Assembly: GCA_003153585.1 (NCBI GenBank)
Contig: PLZZ01000103.1
Coordinates: 1-5,318, forward strand
DNA from: Acidobacteriota bacterium
GTDB taxonomy: Bacteria; Acidobacteriota; Terriglobia; Acidiferrales; UBA7541
Length of the DNA stretch: 5,318 nucleotides
Direction: 5' to 3'
Positions 1-5,318 of this stretch are shown here, one piece after another. The notes under the pieces were generated by a model that worked only from the letters and a program-made list of their open reading frames with translations, was not told where the DNA came from and did not search any database. The translations under genes were made by a program, and so were the position numbers. The first letter of the stretch is position 1. The number at the start of each line of letters is the position of its first letter.

Positions 1-174
1 AGGTCGGTCTAATCCACGGTAATTCGGGTACTCGACGAAACAGGGGCCTGGGCTTGTCGTCCGCTCGCTTCCCACCCGAGCCCTATGTCTATGCCCACCA
101 TACACTTATTGGCACTCGCCATGTTCAGTAGTTGTATGTCGGCAGGGTTATTTTCTCTTACGCTGCCTGTACTC

Positions 175-202
175 TTGACGTGCGCGTTGAAAACTGTAAA
201 CT
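175..202 (+). promoter_or_regulatory. Candidate sigma70-type promoter for the small HTH-like gene
   Basis: TTGACG (175-180) is a 5/6 match to the -35 consensus. It is followed after 16 bases by TAAACT (197-202), a 4/6 match to the -10. Transcription would begin near 209, only about seven bases before the ATG at 216, so the mRNA would be nearly leaderless. An alternative -10, TACAAT (212-217), overlaps the start codon and would not fit this start. This is a pattern match only. Confidence 0.35.
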
Positions 203-215
203 GCGGTTTTCTACA

Positions 216-500
216 ATGGCGACACAAGCAAACCCGCTAGAGGAGGTGCTGCAGGATTTTCAGTTCCCGCAGCGCGAGGCCGCTTTTTTTTATGGCTTGT
301 TCCTGCGCGGCCATTCGGCTGAAGAACTTCGAAAGGATATTCAAGTTCCCGCGGCGGTTCTCGCTAAATGGGACCGCGAGACTGTGCGCGAGCCGCAGCT
401 TCGTCCGATACTCGAGACCATCGTCCGCTATCGCCAACACGTCCTGGCCATCTTTGAAAATCTGATTTGCCACGATGCCACAACCCAAAAACTTCAGTAA
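216..500 (+). CDS. Small hypothetical protein with a possible helix-turn-helix
   Basis: This is a 94-residue protein whose family I do not recognise by name. Residues 20-31 look like a hydrophobic helix with several Phe. Residues 33-54 (SAEELRKDIQVPAAVLAKW region) have the spacing of a helix-turn-helix: a polar helix, a turn at I42-V44-P45, then a second helix ending in K51-W52-D53-R54. That resembles the small HTH segments of transposase, terminase or sigma-like proteins. Residues 62-84 form a second predicted helix. There is no signal peptide or membrane segment, so it is presumably cytoplasmic. The frame stays open upstream to a TTG at 132, but a candidate promoter lies inside that extension, so I prefer the ATG at 216. 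No Shine-Dalgarno precedes either start; a GAGGAG directly abuts an in-frame GTG at 246 and is too close to serve it. DNA binding is inferred from shape only. The gene is probably real because the translation has balanced composition and coherent helices. Confidence 0.6.
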   Translation: MATQANPLEEVLQDFQFPQREAAFFYGLFLRGHSAEELRKDIQVPAAVLAKWDRETVREPQLRPILETIVRYRQHVLAIFENLICHDATTQKLQ

Positions 501-528
501 CGCCGTTTCTTCGCAGTTGCCTGCAATT

Positions 529-546
529 TGAATTTCGTCAAATTCA
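529..546. repeat. Small AT-rich inverted repeat downstream of the HTH-like gene
   Basis: TGAATTT and AAATTCA form a perfect 7-bp inverted repeat around a 4-base loop, 29 bases after the stop codon at 500. No T-run follows, so it is not a convincing intrinsic terminator. It could be a weak transcript-end structure or a chance repeat. Confidence 0.25.
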
Positions 547-621
547 TCTTCCGTTCGTGTGCCATTCGATCGAATTCAGAAGCAGAACCCGCCCGTCAAC
601 GCAGCCGGCGCTTAACGCGAG

Positions 622-650
622 TTGCAGTGCGCGAATCACTTGCGTAAAAT
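622..650 (+). promoter_or_regulatory. Candidate promoter of tRNA-Asn
   Basis: TTGCAG (622-627) and TAAAAT (645-650) are separated by exactly 17 bases. The -10 matches the consensus at 5/6 positions and the -35 at 3/6. The predicted start, near 657, would give a leader of about 23 bases before the mature tRNA 5' end at 680, as expected for RNase P processing. The good -10 and ideal spacing favour it, but the -35 is weak. Confidence 0.5.
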
Positions 651-679
651 GACTTGGGTCATCCCACTAAACAATCTAC

Positions 680-754
680 TCCCCGGTAGCTCAACGGTAG
701 AGCATTCGGCTGTTAACCGAAGGGTTGCTAGTTCGAATCTAGCCCGGGGAGCCA
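680..754 (+). tRNA. tRNA-Asn (anticodon GUU), CCA encoded
   Basis: The 75-base sequence folds into a complete cloverleaf. The acceptor stem pairs TCCCCGG (680-686) with CCGGGGA (744-750), seven perfect pairs, followed by discriminator G751 and an encoded CCA (752-754). The D arm is GCTC/GAGC (689-692 with 700-703), enclosing a loop with GG. The anticodon stem is TTCGG/CCGAA (705-709 with 717-721), with anticodon GTT at 712-714 reading AAC/AAU. The T arm is GCTAG/CTAGC (727-731 with 739-743), with loop TTCGAAT. It decodes asparagine. It stands alone as a single tRNA with its own candidate promoter at 622-650. A near-copy of its 3' end occurs at 4988-5002. Confidence 0.97.
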
Positions 755-795
755 AACTTCTCAATCAGTTAGCACGAGTCCTCCAATTCGACAGC

Positions 796-814
796 GGGAC
801 ACTTCTCCCCTTTT
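796..814 (+). terminator. Weak candidate terminator for the tRNA transcript
   Basis: GGGA (796-799) pairs with TCCC (806-809) across a 6-base loop, and TTTT follows at 811-814, about 42 bases after the tRNA. The stem is only 4 bp, so this would be a poor terminator by itself. It is listed because it is the only hairpin-plus-T element between the tRNA and the protease gene. Confidence 0.22.
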
Positions 815-965
815 AATTCCCAAGGCCCATCTTTTCAATGTGTGACTGCGCGCATTGCAGGTTCTGCCCGCTCTACCCAGCGTTTCCTGGGCTTCCTGAT
901 TCTCGGACCAAATCTTTGCGAGTTGGCATATCATTACCCGGCCATTTGTAACGGAGGCAGAAGAA

Positions 966-3900
966 ATGCGCCTGATTCGCTCGCTTTTTGCCCTGGTTTT
1001 CGCTTCGCTTTGCCCGATCGTCATTGCCGCACAGTCTTCGCACCCTTTGCTGCAGCGGCCGACGTTCAACGGCAGTCTGATTGTGTTCTCTTACGCCGGC
1101 GATTTGTGGACCGTCGACCATACTGGCGGCCACGCCTCTCGCCTGACAACCGGGACCGGCATTGAGACCGATCCGGTCTTCTCGCCCGATGGCACCATGA
1201 TCGCCTTCACCGGCGAATACGACGGCAACACCGATGTCTTCATCGTCCCCGCAACGGGCGGAATTCCGAAGCGCCTCACCTATCATCCGGCGGCGGATTT
1301 TGCCGTGGGCTGGACCCCGGATGGAAAGTCCGTGATCTTCCGCTCGAACCGCGAAAGCGGAAGCCCGCGCTATACGAAATTGTTCAAAGTCTCGGTGAAC
1401 GGCGGGCTGCCCATTGCACTACCGCTACCGATGGCATTCTCCGGTGAGTTTTCAGCCGACGGAAAATACTTTGCCTACTCGCCCGTGGGCGGCGCATCCC
1501 CCTTCAATTATTCTTACTATGTCGCGTGGAGAAATTACCGCGGCGGACTGGCAAGCTCGGTATGGATTGCAGACATGGCCACGCTGGACGTGGTGAAGAT
1601 CCCGCGGGAAGGTTCCAACGACTTCAATCCCGTCTGGGTGGACAAACAAATCTATTTTCTTTCCGATCGTAATGGGCCCGTATCGCTGTTTCGCTTTGAC
1701 CCTGCGACAAAATCTGTAACCGAAGTGGTGAAGAATAGCGGCGCGGATATTCGTTCGGCCAGCGGAGGATCTGGCGGAATCGTTTACGACCGTTTCGGCG
1801 AACTCTTTCTCTACGACACGGCGAGCGGCAAAACAAACCAGGTCAGCGTGGACGTGAGCGCGGACCTGCCGGATGTGCGCGCGCGTATTTCTCCGGCCGA
1901 TCGCGATATCCAGAGCTCTGGCATTTCGCCTACCGGCGTGCGCGCCGTTTTTGAGGCGCATGGTGACATCCTCACCGTCCCGGCAAAAGAGAGCACAACG
2001 CGCGATATCACCAATACTCCCGGCGTGATGGAGCGCGAGCCGGCTTGGTCGCCGGATGGACAGAGCATCGCGTACTTCTCCGACGAATCGGGCGCATATG
2101 CGCTGCACATCAGCAGCCAGAGCGGCGCAGGCGAAGTGAAGAAATTTCCGCTGGCCAACGATCCTACATATTATTTCCAGCCGAAATGGTCGCCGGATTC
2201 GAAGCTGATCGCCTTTCACGACAACAAGATGGAGATCTGGCTGCTGGACACCACCACGAGCAAAGCCACCGTCATTGGCAAAGGCGCTGTCAGCGATGGA
2301 GACTACGACGCATCTTGGTCTCCGGATTCCAAGTGGCTCGCCTACACTCAGACGGTCTCGAACCGCTTCCATGCGCTGTTCTTGTACTCCGTCGCGTCCG
2401 GCAACAGCACGCAGGTCACTGATGCGATGAGCGATGTTCGCCTGCCGGCGTTTGACCGTGGCGGAAAGTATCTCTACTTCACCGAAAGCACGAACTATGG
2501 CACGTCCACGAGTGGCTTGGACATGAGCAGCGACGCCTTTAGCGTGACGCGCAGCGTATATGGGCTTGCGCTGGCGGCAGACACCCCTTCTCCCGTTGCG
2601 CCGCAAAACGAAGACGAGAAGCTACCCGGCGCAAAAGACAAGAAAGACTCCGGCGACGAGCACGCCGATAAAGATAAAGACAAATCCGATGCTGCGAAAA
2701 AATCGGAGGAAGCAGACAAACAGGAGAAAGCAGAGAAGCCTCCTGAGAAGCCAAAGCCCGTAAACATCGATCTCGAACATCTTGAGGATCGCGCCGTCGC
2801 GCTTCCTCTGCCTCCAAACGCCTATACCGACCTTGCGGCGGGTAAGGAAGGCACGCTTTATCTGCTTGAGGGCGGAGGAAGATTCCAGACAGAGCGCGGC
2901 CAGACGCTGACACGCTTCGACCTGAAGACAAAGAAATCTGAGAAGTTGGCCGATCACATCGCGGGATTTGATCTTTCATTCGACGGAAACAAGATGCTGC
3001 TGGAGATAGCGCAGGGCGAGTCGGAAGCAGCGCAGGCCGCCGGTGGTGCCGTTCCAACCTTCGTCATCGTTCCCGCCGATGCTCCCGTGAAGCCCGGTGA
3101 AGGCAAACTGGAACTTTCCAGAATGGAAGTCCGCGTGGATCCCCGCGCTGAGTGGCGACAGATGTTTCACGAGATATGGCAGATCGAGCGCAGCTTTTTC
3201 TACGATCCGCATTATCACGGCGTGGACACGGTTGCGGAAGAAGCGAAGTTCAAGCCGTATCTGGACCAGGTTGGCTCGCGCAGCGACCTGAATTATCTCT
3301 TTCAGGAAATGCTCGGCGCTTTCTCGATCGGCCATCTGCGCGGTTTTGGTGGAACGATTCCTCACCCGAATCGCGTGCCGGGCGGTCTGCTGGGCGCCGA
3401 CTACGAAATCGCCAACGGTCGCTACCGCATAAAACGGATCTACACGGGCGAACACTGGAATCCCCAGGCGCACGCTCCTCTGGCGCAACCGGCGGTGAAA
3501 ATAGCAGAAGGAGACTTCATCCTCGCTGTCGGTGGCCAGGACCTGAGCGGCTCCGACGACATTCAGCGTTTGCTCGAGGGCACGGCCGGAACGCAAGTGA
3601 CGCTGAGGATCGCCTCAGACGCCAGCGGCAAAGATGCTCGCAACGTCACCGTGACCCCAATCGGCGACGATCTCAGTCTGCGCAATCTGGCGTGGATCGA
3701 AGCGAACCGGCGCAAAGTGCAGGAATTGAGCGGCGGAAAGCTGGCCTATATATATCTGCCGGACACCGCGTTGGGCGGTCTGACGAACTTCAACCGCTAC
3801 TACTTCGCGCAGCTCGACAAGCAGGGTGCCGTCATCGACGAGCGATTCAACAGCGGCGGCCAGGCGGCCGACTACATCATCCACGCCATGCAGCGCACGC

Positions 3901-4352
3901 TAATGAGCTGGTGGGCTCCCCGCTACGGAGCCATCTTCCGCACTCCACAGGCCTCGATCCTTGGACCAAAGGTGATGATCATTAATGAATTCGCGGGATC
4001 GGGCGGTGACGCGATGCCGTGGTACTTCCGGGAAGCGAAGCTGGGCCCGCTCGTCGGCAAGCGCACCTGGGGAGGGCTGGTCGGAATCGGAGGTATCCCG
4101 CCGTTGATGGACGGCGGCCAGGTCACTTCACCCAGCTTTGGTTTCTTCAATCCGCAGGGTCAATGGGATGTCGAAAATCACGGTGTGCCGCCGGATTATG
4201 AAGTGGACATGGAGCCGAAGCCGGTTAGCGAGGGACACGATCCCCAGCTTGAAAAAGCTGTGAGCCTGGCCTTGGACGAACTGGCCAAGAACCCCGTGCC
4301 GGAGCCGCACAAGCCGGACTATCCAAACTACAACAGGCCTGCCGCGCAATAA
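966..4352 (+). CDS. Tricorn protease homologue, secreted (S41-type serine peptidase)
   Basis: This is a 1128-residue tricorn-like peptidase, near the usual length of bacterial homologues. Residues 1-21/22 are a signal peptide (R2 and R5, a hydrophobic core, a VIA-A cleavage site), so it should act outside the cytoplasm; C16 lacks a lipobox. Residues about 25-300 are a first WD/PD40-like beta-propeller with SPDG-type blades (F72-G76). Residues about 305-715 are a second propeller (W361, W408 and W451 begin WSPD blades), interrupted by a Lys/Glu/Asp-rich insert at about 548-600. The C1 part follows (about 722-800) with catalytic His790, then a PDZ domain (about 806-895). The C2 part (about 906-1095) has an NSGG loop (962-965), nucleophile Ser1012 in an AGSGGD loop and Glu1070 in VENHG. 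These align with His746, Ser965 and Glu1023 of Thermoplasma tricorn. The family cuts peptides from proteasome-like or other proteases into short products; the natural substrate here is unknown. GGAGG (953-957), 8 bases before the ATG, fixes the start. Gly1013 replaces the archaeal Asp966. The gene appears monocistronic. Confidence 0.95.
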   Translation: MRLIRSLFALVFASLCPIVIAAQSSHPLLQRPTFNGSLIVFSYAGDLWTVDHTGGHASRLTTGTGIETDPVFSPDGTMIAFTGEYDGNTDVFIVPATGGIPKRLTYHPAADFAVGWTPDGKSVIFRSNRESGSPRYTKLFKVSVNGGLPIALPLPMAFSGEFSADGKYFAYSPVGGASPFNYSYYVAWRNYRGGLASSVWIADMATLDVVKIPREGSNDFNPVWVDKQIYFLSDRNGPVSLFRFDPATKSVTEVVKNSGADIRSASGGSGGIVYDRFGELFLYDTASGKTNQVSVDVSADLPDVRARISPADRDIQSSGISPTGVRAVFEAHGDILTVPAKESTTRDITNTPGVMEREPAWSPDGQSIAYFSDESGAYALHISSQSGAGEVKKFPLANDPTYYFQPKWSPDSKLIAFHDNKMEIWLLDTTTSKATVIGKGAVSDGDYDASWSPDSKWLAYTQTVSNRFHALFLYSVASGNSTQVTDAMSDVRLPAFDRGGKYLYFTESTNYGTSTSGLDMSSDAFSVTRSVYGLALAADTPSPVAPQNEDEKLPGAKDKKDSGDEHADKDKDKSDAAKKSEEADKQEKAEKPPEKPKPVNIDLEHLEDRAVALPLPPNAYTDLAAGKEGTLYLLEGGGRFQTERGQTLTRFDLKTKKSEKLADHIAGFDLSFDGNKMLLEIAQGESEAAQAAGGAVPTFVIVPADAPVKPGEGKLELSRMEVRVDPRAEWRQMFHEIWQIERSFFYDPHYHGVDTVAEEAKFKPYLDQVGSRSDLNYLFQEMLGAFSIGHLRGFGGTIPHPNRVPGGLLGADYEIANGRYRIKRIYTGEHWNPQAHAPLAQPAVKIAEGDFILAVGGQDLSGSDDIQRLLEGTAGTQVTLRIASDASGKDARNVTVTPIGDDLSLRNLAWIEANRRKVQELSGGKLAYIYLPDTALGGLTNFNRYYFAQLDKQGAVIDERFNSGGQAADYIIHAMQRTLMSWWAPRYGAIFRTPQASILGPKVMIINEFAGSGGDAMPWYFREAKLGPLVGKRTWGGLVGIGGIPPLMDGGQVTSPSFGFFNPQGQWDVENHGVPPDYEVDMEPKPVSEGHDPQLEKAVSLALDELAKNPVPEPHKPDYPNYNRPAAQ

Positions 4353-4372
4353 TGCGTGAGCGCGTGGCGCAA

Positions 4373-4423
4373 GCGAATGGTCGTGGGTAGCTGCCACAAC
4401 CTTCCGCTTGTTATTCTTTTCTT
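4373..4423 (+). terminator. Hairpin terminator between convergent genes, possibly bidirectional
   Basis: Twenty bases after the protease stop codon, 4373-4386 pairs with 4394-4407 around a 7-base loop (4387-4393). On the plus strand, 11 of 14 positions are Watson-Crick pairs. The hairpin is followed immediately by a T-rich stretch (4408-4423), which makes it a reasonable intrinsic terminator for the protease mRNA. In the minus-strand RNA two of the three mismatches become G-U pairs, leaving 13 of 14 paired. The same element would therefore cap the 3' end of the opposing small membrane-protein mRNA, although that side lacks a real U-tract. The T-rich tail is also the last codons of the minus-strand gene. 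Confidence 0.6.
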
Positions 4424-4629
4424 CCGGCAACTAGCAGAACGATGCCCCCGACGAGCGCGAGTCCTCCGAGAATCGGAGGCAGTGGAATAGTCTTGTGTTC
4501 GGTCGTGCTCGCCTGAATTGGGCCGATGTCCACAATTTTCTTATGCGTCGTGTAGTTGATTCCTTGGTAGGCGAAAGAAATTATCCCAAGGACGATCAAA
4601 ATCAGCCCGACCACGGGCAGGGTCTTCAT
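4411..4629 (-). CDS. Small two-helix membrane protein (DUF3185-like)
   Basis: This is a 72-residue protein with two hydrophobic helices, about 5-23 and 50-68. A polar loop of about 25 residues joins them (KKIVDIGPIQ and EHKTIPLPP segments), and the tail is charged (RKE). The start ATG (4627-4629) is preceded by GAGGAG at 4635-4640 with 5 bases between, which fixes the start. The overall plan (hydrophobic helix, AYQGI-YTT, VDIGP, KTIPLPPILGG, hydrophobic helix) is one I recall from small acidobacterial membrane proteins, annotated as DUF3185 or hypothetical. That family label is from memory and less certain than the topology. It presumably sits in the inner membrane; function is unknown. It follows the 54-residue membrane-protein gene by 39 bases on the same strand, so co-transcription is likely. 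It is convergent with the protease gene, and its last codons form the T-rich part of the shared terminator. Confidence 0.85.
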   Translation of the reverse strand: MKTLPVVGLILIVLGIISFAYQGINYTTHKKIVDIGPIQASTTEHKTIPLPPILGGLALVGGIVLLVAGRKE

Positions 4630-4668
4630 TGACGCTCCTCGACGTACCCTCAGAATTTCAGCGCCAGA

Positions 4669-4833
4669 TCAGGCTCTTCGCAGAAGTCCGCCGACTAGAG
4701 AAACCAAGAACAACACCAAGAAAATAAAGAACAGAATCCTGGCCACCCCTACCGCTGCGGCTGCTATTCCGAGGAATCCAAACACCGCCGCGATCAGAGC
4801 TACCACGAAAAATATCAGCGCCCAACGTAGCAT
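4669..4833 (-). CDS. DUF1328 (UPF0391, YtjA-like) small membrane protein
   Basis: This gene encodes 54 residues. It begins [20 protein letters not shown] and continues with an Ala/Gly-rich stretch, R32, a second hydrophobic helix (about 33-51) and a C-terminal RRA. The MLRWA(L/I)IF opening, two hydrophobic helices and a length of about 50-55 residues are the hallmarks of the DUF1328/UPF0391 family, which includes E. coli YtjA. An excellent Shine-Dalgarno, AAGGAGG (4838-4844), lies 4 bases before the ATG (4831-4833). The stop is TGA (4669-4671). It is an inner-membrane protein; the family's molecular role is not established, although members are often linked to stress or envelope conditions. 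It is first in a probable two-gene minus-strand operon with the 72-residue membrane protein 39 bases downstream. I found no convincing promoter just upstream; the nearest candidate lies far up in the divergent region (about 5055-5083). Confidence 0.88.
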   Translation of the reverse strand: MLRWALIFFVVALIAAVFGFLGIAAAAVGVARILFFIFLVLFLVSLVGGLLRRA

Positions 4834-4987
4834 AACGCCTCCTTGAATCCGAAGTTGGTGTTCAAAGGCTTGTGGCTCAACGGATGGGTTTTAAACTCTG
4901 GAGGCCAAAATCACCATACATGCATTAACGTATGAAACCCTTTGGTTCGCTGTAAGCCCCAAAGCACTCGTTTAAAGGCGGTTAACA

Positions 4988-5002
4988 AATGTAGCCCGGG
5001 GA
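4988..5002 (+). repeat. Near-copy of the tRNA-Asn 3' end (possible att-like repeat)
   Basis: AATGTAGCCCGGGGA matches the T-arm/acceptor end of the tRNA-Asn gene (736-750, AATCTAGCCCGGGGA) at 14 of 15 positions. An uninterrupted 11-base core lies in the same orientation. Direct repeats of a tRNA 3' end are the usual mark of site-specific integration. However, the match is short, stops before the CCA, and no integrase lies between the copies. It may be coincidence in GC-rich DNA. Confidence 0.3.
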
Positions 5003-5054
5003 CACCTACAGTGAATTCCTCTCTTCATTTACACCCCCTAGCCGATAGTAACCA

Positions 5055-5083
5055 TTTTCAGTTTTAGGTAAGTTACCTATCAA
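5055..5083 (+). promoter_or_regulatory. 15-bp palindrome inside a weak promoter-like spacer
   Basis: TAGGTAA-G-TTACCTA (5065-5079) is a perfect palindrome with a single central base, the form expected of an operator for a dimeric regulator. On the plus strand it sits between TTTTCA (5055-5060) and TATCAA (5078-5083). Each matches 4/6 of its consensus, and they are 17 bases apart. On the minus strand TTGATA (5083-5078) could be a -35, with a weak -10 (GAAAAT) after 18 bases. The palindrome is certain; its use as an operator and the strand it serves are inference. Confidence 0.4.
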
Positions 5084-5111
5084 GTTCGATGCTTTCAGAT
5101 CTTTCCCCTGA

Positions 5112-5154
5112 AGGGGCCACTCGAACTCACCCCTGATATTTGACAGTGGCCCCT
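5112..5154. repeat. 10-bp perfect inverted repeat with overlapping alternative hairpin
   Basis: AGGGGCCACT (5112-5121) and AGTGGCCCCT (5145-5154) are perfect complements around a 23-base loop. The GGGG at 5113-5116 can instead pair with CCCC at 5105-5108 across a TGAA loop, so two mutually exclusive hairpins are possible. The right arm begins on the last base of a TTGACA (5140-5145). No T-run follows, so it is not a plain terminator. It could be an operator or a structured leader of the gene starting at 5304. Confidence 0.45.
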
Positions 5155-5303
5155 CTCCTCTTCAATTGGAACTGCAGGAGTTAGCCATTTTCGCTCTACC
5201 AGTACATACAATCCTCCCCAAACGTTACAGCGTCTGCCGGATACATCGCTCGACCTCCCTTCCTCATACTGCTTACTGGCATTCGACAGACCAGGAGGGA
5301 ACT

Positions 5304-5318
5304 GTGACCATACAAGAT
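5304..5318 (+). CDS. Start of an unidentified gene, cut by the window edge
   Basis: The last 15 bases are an open frame beginning with GTG (MTIQD). The GTG is preceded by AGGAGG (5293-5298) with 5 bases between, a near-perfect Shine-Dalgarno at a workable distance. The gene would be divergent from the membrane-protein operon and downstream of the structured intergenic region. Only five codons are visible, so nothing can be said about the product. Confidence 0.5.

Larger units (their letters stand above)
4834..5303. other. Divergent intergenic region with regulatory-looking structure
   Basis: This 470-base stretch separates the minus-strand membrane-protein operon from a plus-strand gene that begins at the window's end. 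I see no convincing protein gene in it; the longest tiny reading frames (15 and 18 codons) lack ribosome-binding sites. It contains a near-copy of the tRNA-Asn 3' end (4988-5002), a 15-bp palindrome (5065-5079) and a 10-bp inverted repeat (5112-5154). It also holds several weak promoter-like pairs: TTTTCA/TATCAA (5055-5083, +), a perfect TTGACA (5140-5145, +) with only a poor TTCAAT -10 at 15 bases, and TAGCCA/TACAAT (5182-5212, +) with a long 19-base spacer. Which of these is used cannot be decided from sequence. Confidence 0.6.

Noticed and set aside
109..125. TTGGCAC, a possible sigma54 -24 element
   Set aside because: The matching -12 TTGC element is absent at the required spacing.
132..215. 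TTG-initiated N-terminal extension of the small HTH-like protein
   Set aside because: It has no ribosome-binding site, the extension contains a promoter-like sequence, and its residues look like translated intergenic DNA.
622..816. Open frame running through the tRNA
   Set aside because: It covers the tRNA and its promoter, and its translation is not protein-like.
876..891. CCCAG/CTGGG hairpin upstream of the protease gene
   Set aside because: The stem is only 5 bp with no T-run, and it is distant from the start codon; such stems are common by chance.
1452..2606. Long antisense open frame of 384 codons opposite the protease
   Set aside because: It is Arg/Ala/His-rich with no recognisable family, and it lies wholly opposite a well-supported gene; it is a by-product of GC-rich codon use.
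4930..4950. GAACC/CGTTAA on the minus strand as an ECF sigma promoter for the DUF1328 gene
   Set aside because: The spacer is about 13 bases, shorter than the roughly 16 expected for ECF-type promoters.
4972..5028. 18-residue minus-strand reading frame after a G-rich stretch
   Set aside because: The G-run is not a proper Shine-Dalgarno, and the peptide has no hydrophobic or charged pattern.
5089..5136. 15-residue reading frame overlapping the hairpin region, a possible leader peptide
   Set aside because: There is no Shine-Dalgarno, no run of regulatory codons and no terminator hairpin after it.

Overview
The window looks like ordinary chromosome from a GC-rich soil-type bacterium. My best guess is Acidobacteriota (Terriglobia-like). 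The basis is a secreted bacterial tricorn-protease homologue with the typical lysine/glutamate-rich insert, next to two very small stress-type membrane proteins of kinds I associate with that phylum. This assignment rests on recalled family patterns, not on a search.

Layout. Bases 1-215 are intergenic and end in a candidate promoter. A small 94-residue protein of unknown function with a possible helix-turn-helix follows (216-500, +). Next come a short spacer with a plausible promoter and a complete tRNA-Asn(GUU) with encoded CCA (680-754, +). A 211-base gap leads to the dominant gene, a 1128-residue exported tricorn-like serine protease (966-4352, +). It ends in a hairpin plus U-rich tract that overlaps the end of the convergent gene. 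On the minus strand lie two small two-helix membrane proteins, 54 residues (4669-4833) then 72 residues (4411-4629), arranged as a likely two-gene operon. A 470-base divergent intergenic region (4834-5303) holds a 15-bp palindrome, a 10-bp inverted repeat and a near-copy of the tRNA-Asn 3' end. The last 15 bases appear to be the first codons of another plus-strand gene, with a strong Shine-Dalgarno.

Function. The protease probably trims peptides in the periplasm or envelope. The two membrane peptides are probably envelope or stress proteins of unknown mechanism. Nothing shows that they work together with the protease, and their convergent orientation argues for separate transcription.

I found no clearly new biological system. 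The items most worth a second look are the tRNA-Asn 3'-end repeat about 4.25 kb downstream of the tRNA, the structured divergent region at 5065-5154, and the shared hairpin between the convergent genes.
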